Made by a program: the position numbers and the translations under genes. Below, piece after piece: positions 36,032-44,754 of a DNA stretch of 64,000 nucleotides. Each line of letters opens with the position of its first letter. Positions within the stretch are counted from its first letter, which is position 1. The notes under the pieces were generated by a model. It saw only the letters and a program-made list of their open reading frames with translations. It was not told the origin of the DNA and did no database searches. The DNA comes from SZUA-442 sp963792405 (GTDB taxonomy: Bacteria > Actinomycetota > Acidimicrobiia > Spongiisociales > UBA5794), in contig CAWBVU010000006.1 in assembly GCA_963792405.1 (NCBI GenBank), forward strand, positions 1,984,001 to 2,048,000. The letters are read 5' to 3'.

Positions 36032-36489
36032 CACTGCTCCCCTGCGAGTCCCTCGAACGCACGCAGGATCGCCCCGTACCCCGTGCATCGGCAGATGTTG
36101 CCCGCGAGGGCCTCCCGGATCTCGGACTCCGTCGGGTGGGGGTTGACGTCGAGCATGTGCGCACCTGCGACGACGAAGCCAGGTGTGCAGAAGCCGCACT
36201 GGACGGCGCCCGCGGCGAGCATCGCCTCCTGGACGGGGTGGAGCGCGCCACCGACGCCGAGTCCTTCGACCGTCGTGATGTCGGCGCCGTCGGCATCCGC
36301 GGCCATGACCAGACACGAGCACACCGGCTCCCCGTCCATCAGGACGGTGCACGACCCGCACTCCCCCTGCTCGCATGCGTCCTTGGTCCCGAGGAGATCG
36401 AGTCGATCGCGGAGCGCGGCGAGCAAGCTACGCGGTCCATCCACGATGAGTGACCGCACTTCCCCGTTGATGGTGATCTCGATGGTCAT
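36031..36489 (-). CDS. xdhC: Xanthine dehydrogenase family, 2Fe-2S subunit
   Basis: A 152-residue protein from the ATG at 36489 (ATGA overlap with the FAD gene). All eight cluster ligands are present: CEQGECGSC and a downstream Cys for the plant-ferredoxin-type cluster, and QCGFCTPG with NICRCTGYG for the second cluster. It passes electrons from the molybdenum centre to FAD. The naming follows the E. coli xdhABC convention and is unrelated to the XdhC maturation factor at 42432. Confidence 0.95.
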   Translation of the reverse strand: MTIEITINGEVRSLIVDGPRSLLAALRDRLDLLGTKDACEQGECGSCTVLMDGEPVCSCLVMAADADGADITTVEGLGVGGALHPVQEAMLAAGAVQCGFCTPGFVVAGAHMLDVNPHPTESEIREALAGNICRCTGYGAILRAFEGLAGEQ

Positions 36490-37286
36490 CGGATGCACCG
36501 TTCCACGAGCCTTCGGGCGATGACACCCGCGGCATGGCGTCGATACGCCTCCGTCGAGCGATGGTCGGTGATCGGGCGGACCTCCTCCGAGACGATGCGG
36601 GCGAACTCCTCGAGCACGGACTCCGACAGGTGCGACTCGGCGTTGATCATCGCCTCCGCGCGGGTGGCGCGCACGGGCGTCGGCGCCACCGAACCGAGGG
36701 CGATACGGAACCCGTCGTCACCGCGCATCACGATGCAACTGACGGTGGAGATCACCATCGCGTTCCGGGTGCCGACCTTGGCGAACTCCTGGATCGAAGG
36801 GACGTCCTCCGGGACCGAGATCCCCGTGATGATCTCATCCGACTCGAGCGAGGTGCGCTTGACGCCGACGAAGAAGTCGCTCCAATGGATGGCACGCTCC
36901 CCTCGATCCTTCGACCGGGCCACGATCGAGGCGTCGGCAGCGACGATCCAGGGAAGCCCGTCACCCGCGGGGCTCGCCGTGCCGACGTTGCCGCCGATCG
37001 TGCCGACGGCGCGGATCTGCGGCGAACCGACCGTCCGGGCGGCCTGTGCCATCCCGCGATGCCCGCACTGCTCGAGGTCCGACCAGGTGGCGCCTGCGCC
37101 GATGTGCCCCACCGTCACGTCCCTGAGGACATCGACCCTCCGCAGCGACACGACGGCCCGCGGCCGGAGGTGGGCGAGGTTGACCTCGACCATGAGGTCG
37201 GTTCCTCCTGCGAGGAGCGTCGCACCGGGCAGGTCGCGCCTGGCCTCGAGGGCCTCGTCGATGCCATGCGCCGCGATGAACTCCAT
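36486..37286 (-). CDS. xdhB: Xanthine dehydrogenase family, FAD-binding subunit
   Basis: A 266-residue protein. The FAD-binding PCMH fold shows ATLLAGGTDLMVEVN near the N-terminus and RTVGSPQIRAVGTIGGNVGTASPAGD in the middle, followed by the CO-dehydrogenase flavoprotein C-terminal domain. It is first in the xdhB-xdhC-xdhA-mocA-MDR operon, with a leaderless-type promoter just upstream. Confidence 0.93.
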   Translation of the reverse strand: MEFIAAHGIDEALEARRDLPGATLLAGGTDLMVEVNLAHLRPRAVVSLRRVDVLRDVTVGHIGAGATWSDLEQCGHRGMAQAARTVGSPQIRAVGTIGGNVGTASPAGDGLPWIVAADASIVARSKDRGERAIHWSDFFVGVKRTSLESDEIITGISVPEDVPSIQEFAKVGTRNAMVISTVSCIVMRGDDGFRIALGSVAPTPVRATRAEAMINAESHLSESVLEEFARIVSEEVRPITDHRSTEAYRRHAAGVIARRLVERCIR

Positions 37287-37292
37287 GCCGCG

Positions 37293-37298
37293 ACGCTA
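37293..37298 (-). promoter_or_regulatory. Leaderless-type -10 element (TAGCGT) of the xdhBCA operon
   Basis: On the minus strand TAGCGT is followed by 6 nt and the ATG of the FAD-subunit gene, with no ribosome site. It is identical in hexamer and spacing to the element at 25426-25431. Confidence 0.5.
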
Positions 37299-37356
37299 GT
37301 CGTTGGCGAGGGCATCGGTGATGGCCAGGGACGCCATGTCGCAGACGACCGCGGCC

Positions 37357-38721
37357 CTAGCCGACCAGCGCTGCGGCAGCGGCCGTGTGCAGGTGGACCA
37401 GTTCATCGACGTCGACGCCGACCACCGCACCCCCGCGGACGACACGCCTGCCGTGGACCCAGGAATGGTCGACGTTCGCAGGCGCGGCGAACACCACGGC
37501 GGCGACGGGATCGTGCAGGGCGCCCGAGTACCCGATGCGATCCAGGGAGATGGCGATGAGGTCGGCTCCCTTGCCGGGTTCGAGCGAGCCGAGGTCGTCC
37601 CGTCCGAGCACGTCAGCCGAGCCCCTGGTCGCGATCCGAAGCGCCTCCCTGGCGGTGAGCAACCTCCCGCCCTCGATCGAAGGTGCCGCCGCGAGTCGCG
37701 ACAGCAGCATCGCCTGGCGTGCCTCGGCGATCATGTGGCTGCTGTCGTTGCTCGCCGAGCCGTCGACACCGAGACCCAACCGAATGCCCGCCCCGAGGTA
37801 TCGACGGACAGGGGCGATGCCCGAGGCGAGCCGCATGTTCGATGTCGGGCAGTGGGCCACACCCGTCCCCGTCGACGCCATACGCCCGATCTCGTCCGCG
37901 TCGATGAACACCCCGTGGGCGTACCACACGTCTCGTCCGACCCATCCGAGGTCCTCCATCAGCTCGAAGGGCCTCATCCCGAAGGTGTCGAGGCAGAACC
38001 GCTCCTCGTCGAGGGTCTCAGCCACGTGCGTGTGGAGATGGGCGCCGAGGTCCCGGGCGAGGGCGGCGGATTCCCGCATGATCTCGGGCGTGACGGAGAA
38101 GGGCGAGCACGGGGCCACGACGACTCGGGTCATCGCTCCCGGGGCGGGATCATGGAATGCCTCGATCGCGTGCTGCGTGTCCGTGAGGATCGCGTCGGCG
38201 TCCTCCACGACGGAGTCCGGTGGCAGCCCCCCGTCGCTCTCCCCGAGGCTCATGGAGCCCCGTGCGGCGTGGAAGCGAAGCCCAACGGGTGCAGCGCCCT
38301 CCATCTGGTCCTCGAGGCTCGACCCGTTGGGGAAGAGGTACTGGTGGTCCGAGGACGTGGTGCACCCCGACAGGGCGAGCTCGCACAATGCCAACCGCGT
38401 CGCGAGGCGCACGTCGTCGGGTGTCATGCGGGCCCAGACCGGGTACAGGACCCTCAGCCAGTCGAAGAGGCCGACGTCCTGGGCGCCGGGAACGGCTCGG
38501 GTGAGTGTCTGGTAGAAGTGGTGATGGGTGTTGATGAGACCGGGAAGGACCACGTGTCCCCGGAGGTCCACCACCTCGTCCGCGGTGTCGGGGAGCTCAG
38601 CGGTGGGTCCGACCCGGTGGATGAACCCGTCCACGGCGTACAAGCCGCCGTCCTCGATCTCGGTACCGGCGTCGTCCATGGTGGCCAGGACCTGCGCATG
38701 CCGAACGAGGAGTGTGCCCAT
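37357..38721 (-). CDS. 8-oxoguanine deaminase (amidohydrolase family)
   Basis: A 454-residue protein from the ATG at 38721, 8 nt after a TACATT element; an ATG 18 nt upstream is also possible. Metal ligands: THHHFYQTLTRAVPGAQ (HxH), HLHTHVAE, WYAHGVF, and GLGVDGSASND. The blocks GCTTSSDHQYLFPNG and LRFHAARGSMSLGES are characteristic of 8-oxoguanine deaminases within the AtzA/SsnA group. The reaction converts 8-oxoguanine to urate plus ammonia. It lies between the two molybdenum hydroxylase operons, which supports a purine-salvage or catabolic role. Confidence 0.88.
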   Translation of the reverse strand: MGTLLVRHAQVLATMDDAGTEIEDGGLYAVDGFIHRVGPTAELPDTADEVVDLRGHVVLPGLINTHHHFYQTLTRAVPGAQDVGLFDWLRVLYPVWARMTPDDVRLATRLALCELALSGCTTSSDHQYLFPNGSSLEDQMEGAAPVGLRFHAARGSMSLGESDGGLPPDSVVEDADAILTDTQHAIEAFHDPAPGAMTRVVVAPCSPFSVTPEIMRESAALARDLGAHLHTHVAETLDEERFCLDTFGMRPFELMEDLGWVGRDVWYAHGVFIDADEIGRMASTGTGVAHCPTSNMRLASGIAPVRRYLGAGIRLGLGVDGSASNDSSHMIAEARQAMLLSRLAAAPSIEGGRLLTAREALRIATRGSADVLGRDDLGSLEPGKGADLIAISLDRIGYSGALHDPVAAVVFAAPANVDHSWVHGRRVVRGGAVVGVDVDELVHLHTAAAAALVG

Positions 38722-38747
38722 TGGGGCGGAATGTACCATTGGGGCGG
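38719..38747. repeat. Direct repeat CATTGGGGCGG over divergent promoter
   Basis: CATTGGGGCGG occurs at 38719-38729 and 38737-38747, 18 bp apart. It overlaps the start of the 8-oxoguanine deaminase gene and the minus-strand TACATT element (38730-38735), just before the divergent xdh-type FAD gene. It could be a two-site operator or a chance duplication. Confidence 0.4.
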
Positions 38748-38791
38748 CAGGGGCGACGCACAGTCCCCCGCACCCGCGTGAAGGGGCAGAG

Positions 38792-39544
38792 GTGATCACG
38801 AAGTACTACCGGCCCGCCACACTCGACGAAGCGATCGCGCTGGCCGCGCGCCCCGACGCCGTGGTCCTCGCTGGTGGCACGGGCATCAACGCGGATCCCT
38901 CGCTGTCGGCGGTGGTCGCGGTCGACCTCCAGGCGACCGGGCTCTCGGGCATCTCCGCCGACGCCGTCGTGGTGCGCATCGGCGCCACGACGACCCTCCA
39001 GGACGTCGCTGACGCCGATCAGGTGCCCCCGGTCCTTCGCGACCTCGCGCAACGCGAGGCACCGCGGATCATCCGCAACGCCGCCACCGTCGGCGGCACG
39101 ATCGGCGTCGCCGACTTCGAGAGCCCCCTGCTCACCGGTCTCCTCGCCTTTGGCGCCGAGGTGTCGCTCGCAGGGCCCGGCTCGACGACGGTCCGCACGC
39201 TCGATGAGCTCCTCGGGGACCCCGACGCCCTCGACGGCGCGATCATCACCTCGATCTCCGTGCCCATCCGCGGGACCGCGGCGGCGTGCGACACCGCTCG
39301 CACGCCGATGGACCGCCCCATCGTCCTCGCCGTGGCCCATCGGGGCGTGGGCGGCGACGTGCGGCTCGCGATGTCCGGCGTCGCCGACCGTCCCGTGGTC
39401 GTCGATCCCGAACGGATCGGCGACCTCGCGCCACCCCATGACTTCCGCGGGTCCTCCGAGTATCGGGGGTCGATCGGATCGGTGCTGGCGGGCAGGGCCC
39501 TTCGCGCGGTGGGGGCACGGACAGCCGGAGGGGAGCCGTCGTGA
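38792..39544 (+). CDS. FAD-binding subunit of XdhD-type molybdenum hydroxylase
   Basis: A 250-residue protein from a GTG with AAGGGG upstream. FAD site: VVLAGGTGINADPS, then APRIIRNAATVGGTIGVAD. The C-terminal flavoprotein domain is short (the protein is about 30 residues below the usual size). It overlaps the fused ferredoxin-molybdopterin gene by 4 nt (GTGA), so the two form one enzyme. In E. coli the neighbour of xdhD, ygfM, plays this part. Confidence 0.87.
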   Translation: MITKYYRPATLDEAIALAARPDAVVLAGGTGINADPSLSAVVAVDLQATGLSGISADAVVVRIGATTTLQDVADADQVPPVLRDLAQREAPRIIRNAATVGGTIGVADFESPLLTGLLAFGAEVSLAGPGSTTVRTLDELLGDPDALDGAIITSISVPIRGTAAACDTARTPMDRPIVLAVAHRGVGGDVRLAMSGVADRPVVVDPERIGDLAPPHDFRGSSEYRGSIGSVLAGRALRAVGARTAGGEPS

Positions 39545-42435
39545 CGATCACCCTCACGATCAACGGCACCGACAGAACGCTCACGTGCGAGCCCCACGAG
39601 TCGCTGAGGACCGTCCTCCGACGGGCAGGCCACTACAGCGTCCGCTTCGGCTCGGACACGGGGGAGACGGGGGCCGCAGGTGTCCTGGTGGATGGGCGGC
39701 TCGTGTCCGCGGACGTGATGCTCGCCGCACAGGCCGATGGCCACGAGATCGAAACCGTGGAGGGCCTGTCGGTCCCCGGTGAGCTCCACCCGATCCAGCA
39801 GGCCTTCATCGACACGGGGGCGATCCAGTCGGGCTACTCCACCCCTGCCATGGTCCTGGCGGCGAAGGCCCTGCTCGCCGAGCACCCGAACCCGACGGAG
39901 GAACAGGTCAGGGACGCGCTGTCGGGGATCCTCGACAGGGAGACCGGCTACCTGCGCCCCGTCCACGCCGTCCGCCGAGCCGCCGCCGTGATGCTCGGCG
40001 AGGATCCCGACGACGTCTCGGTGGCCCACCTCGACCAGCTCGTCGGCTCCTCCGGCATCCATCACGATCGGGACGATCTCTCGCCGATCGCACCGAGGGT
40101 CGTGCCGAGCGACGACGTTCCACCGACACGGGTCGTGGGACACGCCGAATCCAAGACGGATGCGGTCAAGCTCGTGAAGGGGAACCCCGCGTTCACCGAC
40201 GACACCGACCTGTCGGACACCCTGATCGCCAAGGTGCTCTACAGCCCCCATGCCCACGCCCGCATCGTGGCGATCGACGACGCCGCGGCGCTGGCGCTTC
40301 CCGGCGTCCACGCCGTCCTCCACCACGGGAACGTCCCGAGGGTCCGGTACGCCTCGGGTGGCCAGAGTTACCCGAACCCACTCCCGTACGACCAGGTGAG
40401 CTTCGATGACAAGGTCCGGTATGTCGGTGACCGTGTCGCCGCCGTGGCGGCGGACACCGAGGAGATCGCCATGGCCGCGCTCGAGCTGATCGATGTGACC
40501 TACGAGGTCCTGCCTGCGGTGTTCGACGAGAACGAGGCGATCGCCGAGGGTGCGCCGGTGATCCACGACGAGCCGGAGATGGAGGGCGCCTTCGACGCGT
40601 CCCGCAACATCGTCCACCGCATCGAGGCCCAGACGGGGGACGTCGGGCCTGCCCTTGCGGCCTCCGACCGCGTCTTCGAGGAGACCTTCCGCGTGCATCA
40701 GGTGCAACAGGCGCCGATCGAGCCCCACGTGGCGATCGCCAGGTGGGACAGCGACGATCGCCTCGAGATCACCACCTCGACCCAGGTGCCGTTCCACGTG
40801 CGGCGGATGGTCGCTCCCCTCCTCGGTCTCCCCGTCAAGAAGATCCGCATCATCAAGCCGCGGATCGGCGGCGGGTTCGGTGTGAAGCAGGAGATGCTGA
40901 TCGAGGACATCGTCGGCCACCTGACGTTGGCGACCGGGAGACCGGTGCGGCTCGAGCTCACCCGCGAGGAGGAGTTCATGTCCTCGCGGACACGTCATCC
41001 CCAGACGATCACGTTCACCACCGGCGTCGACGCCGAGGGGAAGCTCACCGCCCAGCACATGCGTATCGTCGCCAACACCGGCGCCTACGGCACGCACGGA
41101 CTCACGGTGCAGATGGTGTCGGGCCTGCGCGGATTGAGCTCGTACAACAGCCCCATCAAGCGATTCGACTGCGATGTCGCCTACACGAACATCCCCGTGC
41201 CGGGGGCATACCGGGGGTACGGCGCACCACAGGCGCTCTTCGCCCTCGAGGCCCACATGGACGACATCGCCGCCGCCCTCGACATGGACCCGATCGGGTT
41301 CCGGAGGCTGAACTGGACCGGAGTCGGTGACCCCATCGACATCGCACCCCAGCTCGGGGAAGGCGACATCGAGGAGGGCGTGATGCCCATCATCACGTCC
41401 AGCGGCCTCGAGGAGGCGGTGCTCCAGGGCATGCGGGCCGTCGGATGGGACCGCAGGGACGATCGGGGTTGGCGCGAGCCGCCCGACCGTCCACACATCC
41501 GCAGGGGGCTGGGATTCGCGATGTGCATGCACGGCACGGCGATCCCCGGCCTCGACATGGGGGGTGCGAGCCTCAAGATCAACGACGACGGTTCGTTCAA
41601 CCTCCTCGTCGGTGCGACCGACCTCGGGACGGGATCGGACACGGTGCTCGCACAGATCGCCGCCGAGGTGGTGGGAGTGCACACCGACGACATCCTCGTG
41701 TACTCGTCCGACACCGACATGACACCGTTCGACACCGGTGCGTACGCATCGAGCACGACCTACATCTCGGGGACCGCGGTCAAGCGGGCAGCGGAGGAGG
41801 TTCGGCGGCAGATCATCGATCGTGCCTCCCTCCTGCTCGGCGCCGAGGCCGATGCCATCGACCTGTACGACGGCGCCGCGTGGGCACCGGACGGCAGGTC
41901 GGTCACGCTCGGGACGATCGCCCTGTCCACACTCCACCAGCAGGGTCAGCACCAGATCATGGCGACGGCGTCCTATGTCTCGCCTGCGTCACCACCGCCC
42001 TATGCGGCCCAGTTCGCAGAGGTCGAGGTCGACATCGAGACGGGTGAGGTGACGGTCCTCCAGCTGGTGATGGCGGTGGACTGCGGCGTGCCGATCAACC
42101 CCGTCACGGCCTCCGGCCAGGTGGAGGGCGGCATGGTGCAGGCGCTCGGCTACGGACACTGCGAGGAGATGGCCTACGACGCGGACGGTCGCATGGTGAA
42201 CGCAGCGTTCGGGCCGTACAAGATCTACCGCGCCGACGAGATGCCGAGACTCGAGGCGATCCTCGTCCAGACGATGGAGGAGAGCGGGCCCTTCGGTGCG
42301 AAGGCGATCGCGGAGATCCCCAAGGACGGCGTCGCACCCGCACTGCGGAACGCGATCGCCGACGCGACGGGTGTGCGCATCAACGCGATCCCCTTCACAC
42401 CCGAACGGGTGTGGCGGGCCCTTCGGGCATCGTGA
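39541..42435 (+). CDS. xdhD: XdhD-like molybdenum hydroxylase: Cys-less ferredoxin domain fused to molybdopterin subunit
   Basis: A 964-residue fusion. Residues 1-150 align with the 2Fe-2S subunit, but every cluster cysteine is replaced: the loop GSDTGETGAAG stands where GCxxGECGAC is expected, QSGYSTPA stands for QCGFCTPG, and ILDRETGY stands for NLCRCTGY. The only Cys in this region is C16, which is not a ligand position. E. coli XdhD shows the same loss, so this is a family trait. Residues 190-964 are the molybdopterin part: GGGFGVKQE, GAYRGYGAPQAL, and the catalytic glutamate in GAKAIAE (about 925). Linked yqeB and yqeC genes suggest a labile-selenium enzyme acting on a purine. Confidence 0.9.
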   Translation: MTITLTINGTDRTLTCEPHESLRTVLRRAGHYSVRFGSDTGETGAAGVLVDGRLVSADVMLAAQADGHEIETVEGLSVPGELHPIQQAFIDTGAIQSGYSTPAMVLAAKALLAEHPNPTEEQVRDALSGILDRETGYLRPVHAVRRAAAVMLGEDPDDVSVAHLDQLVGSSGIHHDRDDLSPIAPRVVPSDDVPPTRVVGHAESKTDAVKLVKGNPAFTDDTDLSDTLIAKVLYSPHAHARIVAIDDAAALALPGVHAVLHHGNVPRVRYASGGQSYPNPLPYDQVSFDDKVRYVGDRVAAVAADTEEIAMAALELIDVTYEVLPAVFDENEAIAEGAPVIHDEPEMEGAFDASRNIVHRIEAQTGDVGPALAASDRVFEETFRVHQVQQAPIEPHVAIARWDSDDRLEITTSTQVPFHVRRMVAPLLGLPVKKIRIIKPRIGGGFGVKQEMLIEDIVGHLTLATGRPVRLELTREEEFMSSRTRHPQTITFTTGVDAEGKLTAQHMRIVANTGAYGTHGLTVQMVSGLRGLSSYNSPIKRFDCDVAYTNIPVPGAYRGYGAPQALFALEAHMDDIAAALDMDPIGFRRLNWTGVGDPIDIAPQLGEGDIEEGVMPIITSSGLEEAVLQGMRAVGWDRRDDRGWREPPDRPHIRRGLGFAMCMHGTAIPGLDMGGASLKINDDGSFNLLVGATDLGTGSDTVLAQIAAEVVGVHTDDILVYSSDTDMTPFDTGAYASSTTYISGTAVKRAAEEVRRQIIDRASLLLGAEADAIDLYDGAAWAPDGRSVTLGTIALSTLHQQGQHQIMATASYVSPASPPPYAAQFAEVEVDIETGEVTVLQLVMAVDCGVPINPVTASGQVEGGMVQALGYGHCEEMAYDADGRMVNAAFGPYKIYRADEMPRLEAILVQTMEESGPFGAKAIAEIPKDGVAPALRNAIADATGVRINAIPFTPERVWRALRAS

Positions 42436-43223
42436 GCGCGATCCCGCCCGATCGGATCCTCGACGAACTGCTCACCGCCATCCGCGGCGGCGAGGGCGTC
42501 GTCCTGGCGACGATCGTCGACACGGAGGGGTCGGTTCCACGCCATGCGGGGACCAAGATGGTCGTTCGGGCCGATGGCTCGACCATCGGGACGATCGGCG
42601 GCGGCAAGGTCGAGGACACGATCCGCAGGGATGCCATCGCCGCGATGGGCCGAAGGACCTCGGTGCTCCGCACGTACCCACTGCAGGATCCCGACCGGGG
42701 TGATCCCGGTGTGTGCGGTGGGACCATGACCGTCTACCTTGAGGCCTACATGACTCCCCACACCGTGTTCGTGGTCGGAGCCGGCCATGTCGGCAGGGCG
42801 GTCGTCGACCTCGCCCACTGGCTCGGCTACCGCACCGTCGTGGTCGACGAGCGCCCCGACCTGGTCAACGAGGACGCGATGCCGAACGCCGACGTCCGCT
42901 TCGCCGGCACGGTCGCCGAGGCGCTGGGCGCCATCGCCGTCACCGACGACACGGCGATCGTGGTGGTGACGAGGAGCCATGAGATCGATGCCGGGATCAT
43001 GCCCCTCCTCCTCGAGACGCCAGCGACGTACATCGGCGTCATGGGGAGCACGCGGCGGTGGGAGGTCACCAGGGAGGTCCTGGACGCCTCAGGCGTCGCC
43101 GGCGCGACGCTCGACCGCATCCGGCACCCGATCGGCATCGACATCGGGGCGGAGACGGTCGAGGAGATCGCGGTGTCCATCATGTCCGAGGTCATCGCGT
43201 CGAACCGTCGGCTGGAGGCGTGA
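42432..43223 (+). CDS. XdhC/CoxI-family molybdenum hydroxylase maturation protein
   Basis: A 263-residue protein from a GTG overlapping the xdhD stop. The N-terminal XdhC-CoxI domain (about 10-95) shows VDTEGSVPRHAGTKMVV and GTIGGGKVED. The C-terminal Rossmann domain (about 110-255) shows VFVVGAGHVGRAVVD and YIGVMGSTRR. Such proteins bind the molybdenum cofactor and help insert it after sulfuration or selenation. It is the first of three maturation genes downstream of xdhD. Confidence 0.9.
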   Translation: MSAIPPDRILDELLTAIRGGEGVVLATIVDTEGSVPRHAGTKMVVRADGSTIGTIGGGKVEDTIRRDAIAAMGRRTSVLRTYPLQDPDRGDPGVCGGTMTVYLEAYMTPHTVFVVGAGHVGRAVVDLAHWLGYRTVVVDERPDLVNEDAMPNADVRFAGTVAEALGAIAVTDDTAIVVVTRSHEIDAGIMPLLLETPATYIGVMGSTRRWEVTREVLDASGVAGATLDRIRHPIGIDIGAETVEEIAVSIMSEVIASNRRLEA

Positions 43224-43228
43224 GCTCG

Positions 43229-44032
43229 ATGTTCGAGGGCGACCTCGTCGTCGTGCGGGGCGGCGGCGACATCGGGTCCGGCGTGGTCTGGCGCCTTCGG
43301 CGGGTGGGCTTCCCCGTGATCGTCCTCGAGCTCGCCAGGCCCCTGACCGTGCGGCGCACGGTGGCGTTCTCGTCAGCCGTCACGAGTGGGGCCATCGAGA
43401 TCGATGGCATCCGCGGTGTCCACGTCGCATCGCCCGCAGAGGCCCTCGACGCCGCACTGCTGGACGGCGTCGTGCCGGTCCTCGTCTCCGAGGAGGTGCC
43501 GGTGTTCCCGCTTCCCATCTCGGTGCTGATCGATGCGCGCCTCGCAAAGGCACCCCTCGACACGGGCATCGAGCAGGCCCCTCTGGTCATCGGGCTCGGG
43601 CCGGGGTTCACCGCGGGAACGGTGTGCGATGCGGTGGTGGAGACGATGCGCGGCCACCGCCTCGGCACCGTGATCTGGGAGGGGACCGCCTTCCCCGATA
43701 CGGGCGTGCCGGGCGAGCTCGGGGGTGCATCCGCGGACCGCGTCCTGCGTGCCCCGGTCGACGGCGCCCTGACGTGGGACGTCGGGTTCGGGGACGCCGT
43801 CGAGGCCGGCCAGCGCCTCGGCACGATCGACGACGTGCCCGTCGTGTCGGGGATCGCGGGAGTCGTCCGAGGGATGCTCGCCCCCGGCAAGGTGACCGCA
43901 GGGCTCAAGATCGGTGACGTCGACCCGCGGTCGGACACCGACGCCATCCTCCACATCTCGGACAAGGCACTCGCCGTGGGAGGCGGCGCCCTCGAGGCGA
44001 TCCTGGTCTGGTTGAACCGGCGGGATGGATGA
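43229..44032 (+). CDS. yqeB: YqeB-like selenium-dependent molybdenum hydroxylase maturation protein
   Basis: A 267-residue protein; the ATG at 43229 sits 10 nt after GGAGG, while a GTG at 43220 overlaps the previous stop. An N-terminal glycine-rich nucleotide-binding loop, VVVRGGGDIGSGVVWRL, and GLGPGFTAGTVCDAVVET are diagnostic for the EF2563/YqeB family. The C-terminal part resembles a biotinyl-like barrel (RVLRAPVDGALTW). The family is a genomic marker of molybdenum enzymes that carry labile selenium. The exact biochemical role is not established. Confidence 0.87.
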   Translation: MFEGDLVVVRGGGDIGSGVVWRLRRVGFPVIVLELARPLTVRRTVAFSSAVTSGAIEIDGIRGVHVASPAEALDAALLDGVVPVLVSEEVPVFPLPISVLIDARLAKAPLDTGIEQAPLVIGLGPGFTAGTVCDAVVETMRGHRLGTVIWEGTAFPDTGVPGELGGASADRVLRAPVDGALTWDVGFGDAVEAGQRLGTIDDVPVVSGIAGVVRGMLAPGKVTAGLKIGDVDPRSDTDAILHISDKALAVGGGALEAILVWLNRRDG

Positions 44033-44754
44033 TCCCGCCACTCCGGGATCGGCTCGGCCTCGGACCGCACGAACTCGTCTCGGTGGTGGGTGCCGGCGGG
44101 AAGTCCACCATCGTCTTCGGCCTCGGCGACGAGCTCGCGGCCGAGGGAGCACGGGTGATCGTGACGACCACGACGAAGGTGGCGCCGGACCAGCCCGCCG
44201 AGCCGATCTCCTGGTCGGCGGAGCCACCTGACGTCGAGCGAGCCCTCGGCACGGGACGACCGGTGTTCGTCGCGAGCGAACGCGGCGAAGGGAAGATCAT
44301 CGGGATCTCCCCCGCCGAGGTGGATCGCCTCTTCGTCGGGACCAGCGCCGACCATGTCGTCGTCGAGGCGGACGGCGCCCGGATGATGTCGATCAAGGCG
44401 CCTGCAGGCCACGAGCCCGCCATCCCCCCCGCATCGACCCTCGTCGTCGTCGTGGCGTCCGTCGCCGCCCTCGGGAGGCCCATCGCGGAGGTGGCCCATC
44501 GCCCCGAGCTCGTCGCGGCCCTCCTCGGGTGCGACAGGAGTCACGCCCTCACCGAGGAGGACGTCGCCGCGGTGCTCCTGCATCCACGCGGCGGGCTCTC
44601 GCGGATACCCGACGCCAGTCGAGTGGTGATGGCGATCACCCACGTGACGGATCAGGAGGGCGAGTCGGCGGGACGGCTCGGGGAGATGCTGGCCTCCCAC
44701 CAGAGGGTCGACCGCGCCGTCTCCCTGGAGGCCATCGGCCCGGGGCCGGGATGA
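44029..44754 (+). CDS. yqeC: YqeC-like putative selenium cofactor biosynthesis protein
   Basis: A 241-residue P-loop protein: SVVGAGGKSTIVFGL at about 17-31 is the Walker A motif, followed by VIVTTTTKV and VVEADGARMMSIKAP. YqeC occurs with YqeB and selD in genomes that have selenium-dependent molybdenum hydroxylases. It overlaps yqeB by 4 nt and ends one base from the convergent hydantoinase gene. Confidence 0.87.
   Translation: MIPPLRDRLGLGPHELVSVVGAGGKSTIVFGLGDELAAEGARVIVTTTTKVAPDQPAEPISWSAEPPDVERALGTGRPVFVASERGEGKIIGISPAEVDRLFVGTSADHVVVEADGARMMSIKAPAGHEPAIPPASTLVVVVASVAALGRPIAEVAHRPELVAALLGCDRSHALTEEDVAAVLLHPRGGLSRIPDASRVVMAITHVTDQEGESAGRLGEMLASHQRVDRAVSLEAIGPGPG

Noticed and set aside
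33809..36523. A 904-residue plus-strand frame over xdhA
   Set aside because: Same antisense artefact; xdhA on the minus strand has all family motifs and overlapping neighbours.
39019..41952. A 977-residue open frame antisense to xdhD
   Set aside because: High GC keeps antisense frames open; composition is His/Arg/Gly/Asp-rich with no motifs, and the plus-strand protein is clearly real.
33812..42435. In-frame UGA selenocysteine codons in the molybdenum hydroxylase genes
   Set aside because: No in-frame UGA interrupts either gene; these enzymes carry selenium, if at all, as a labile ligand and not as selenocysteine.
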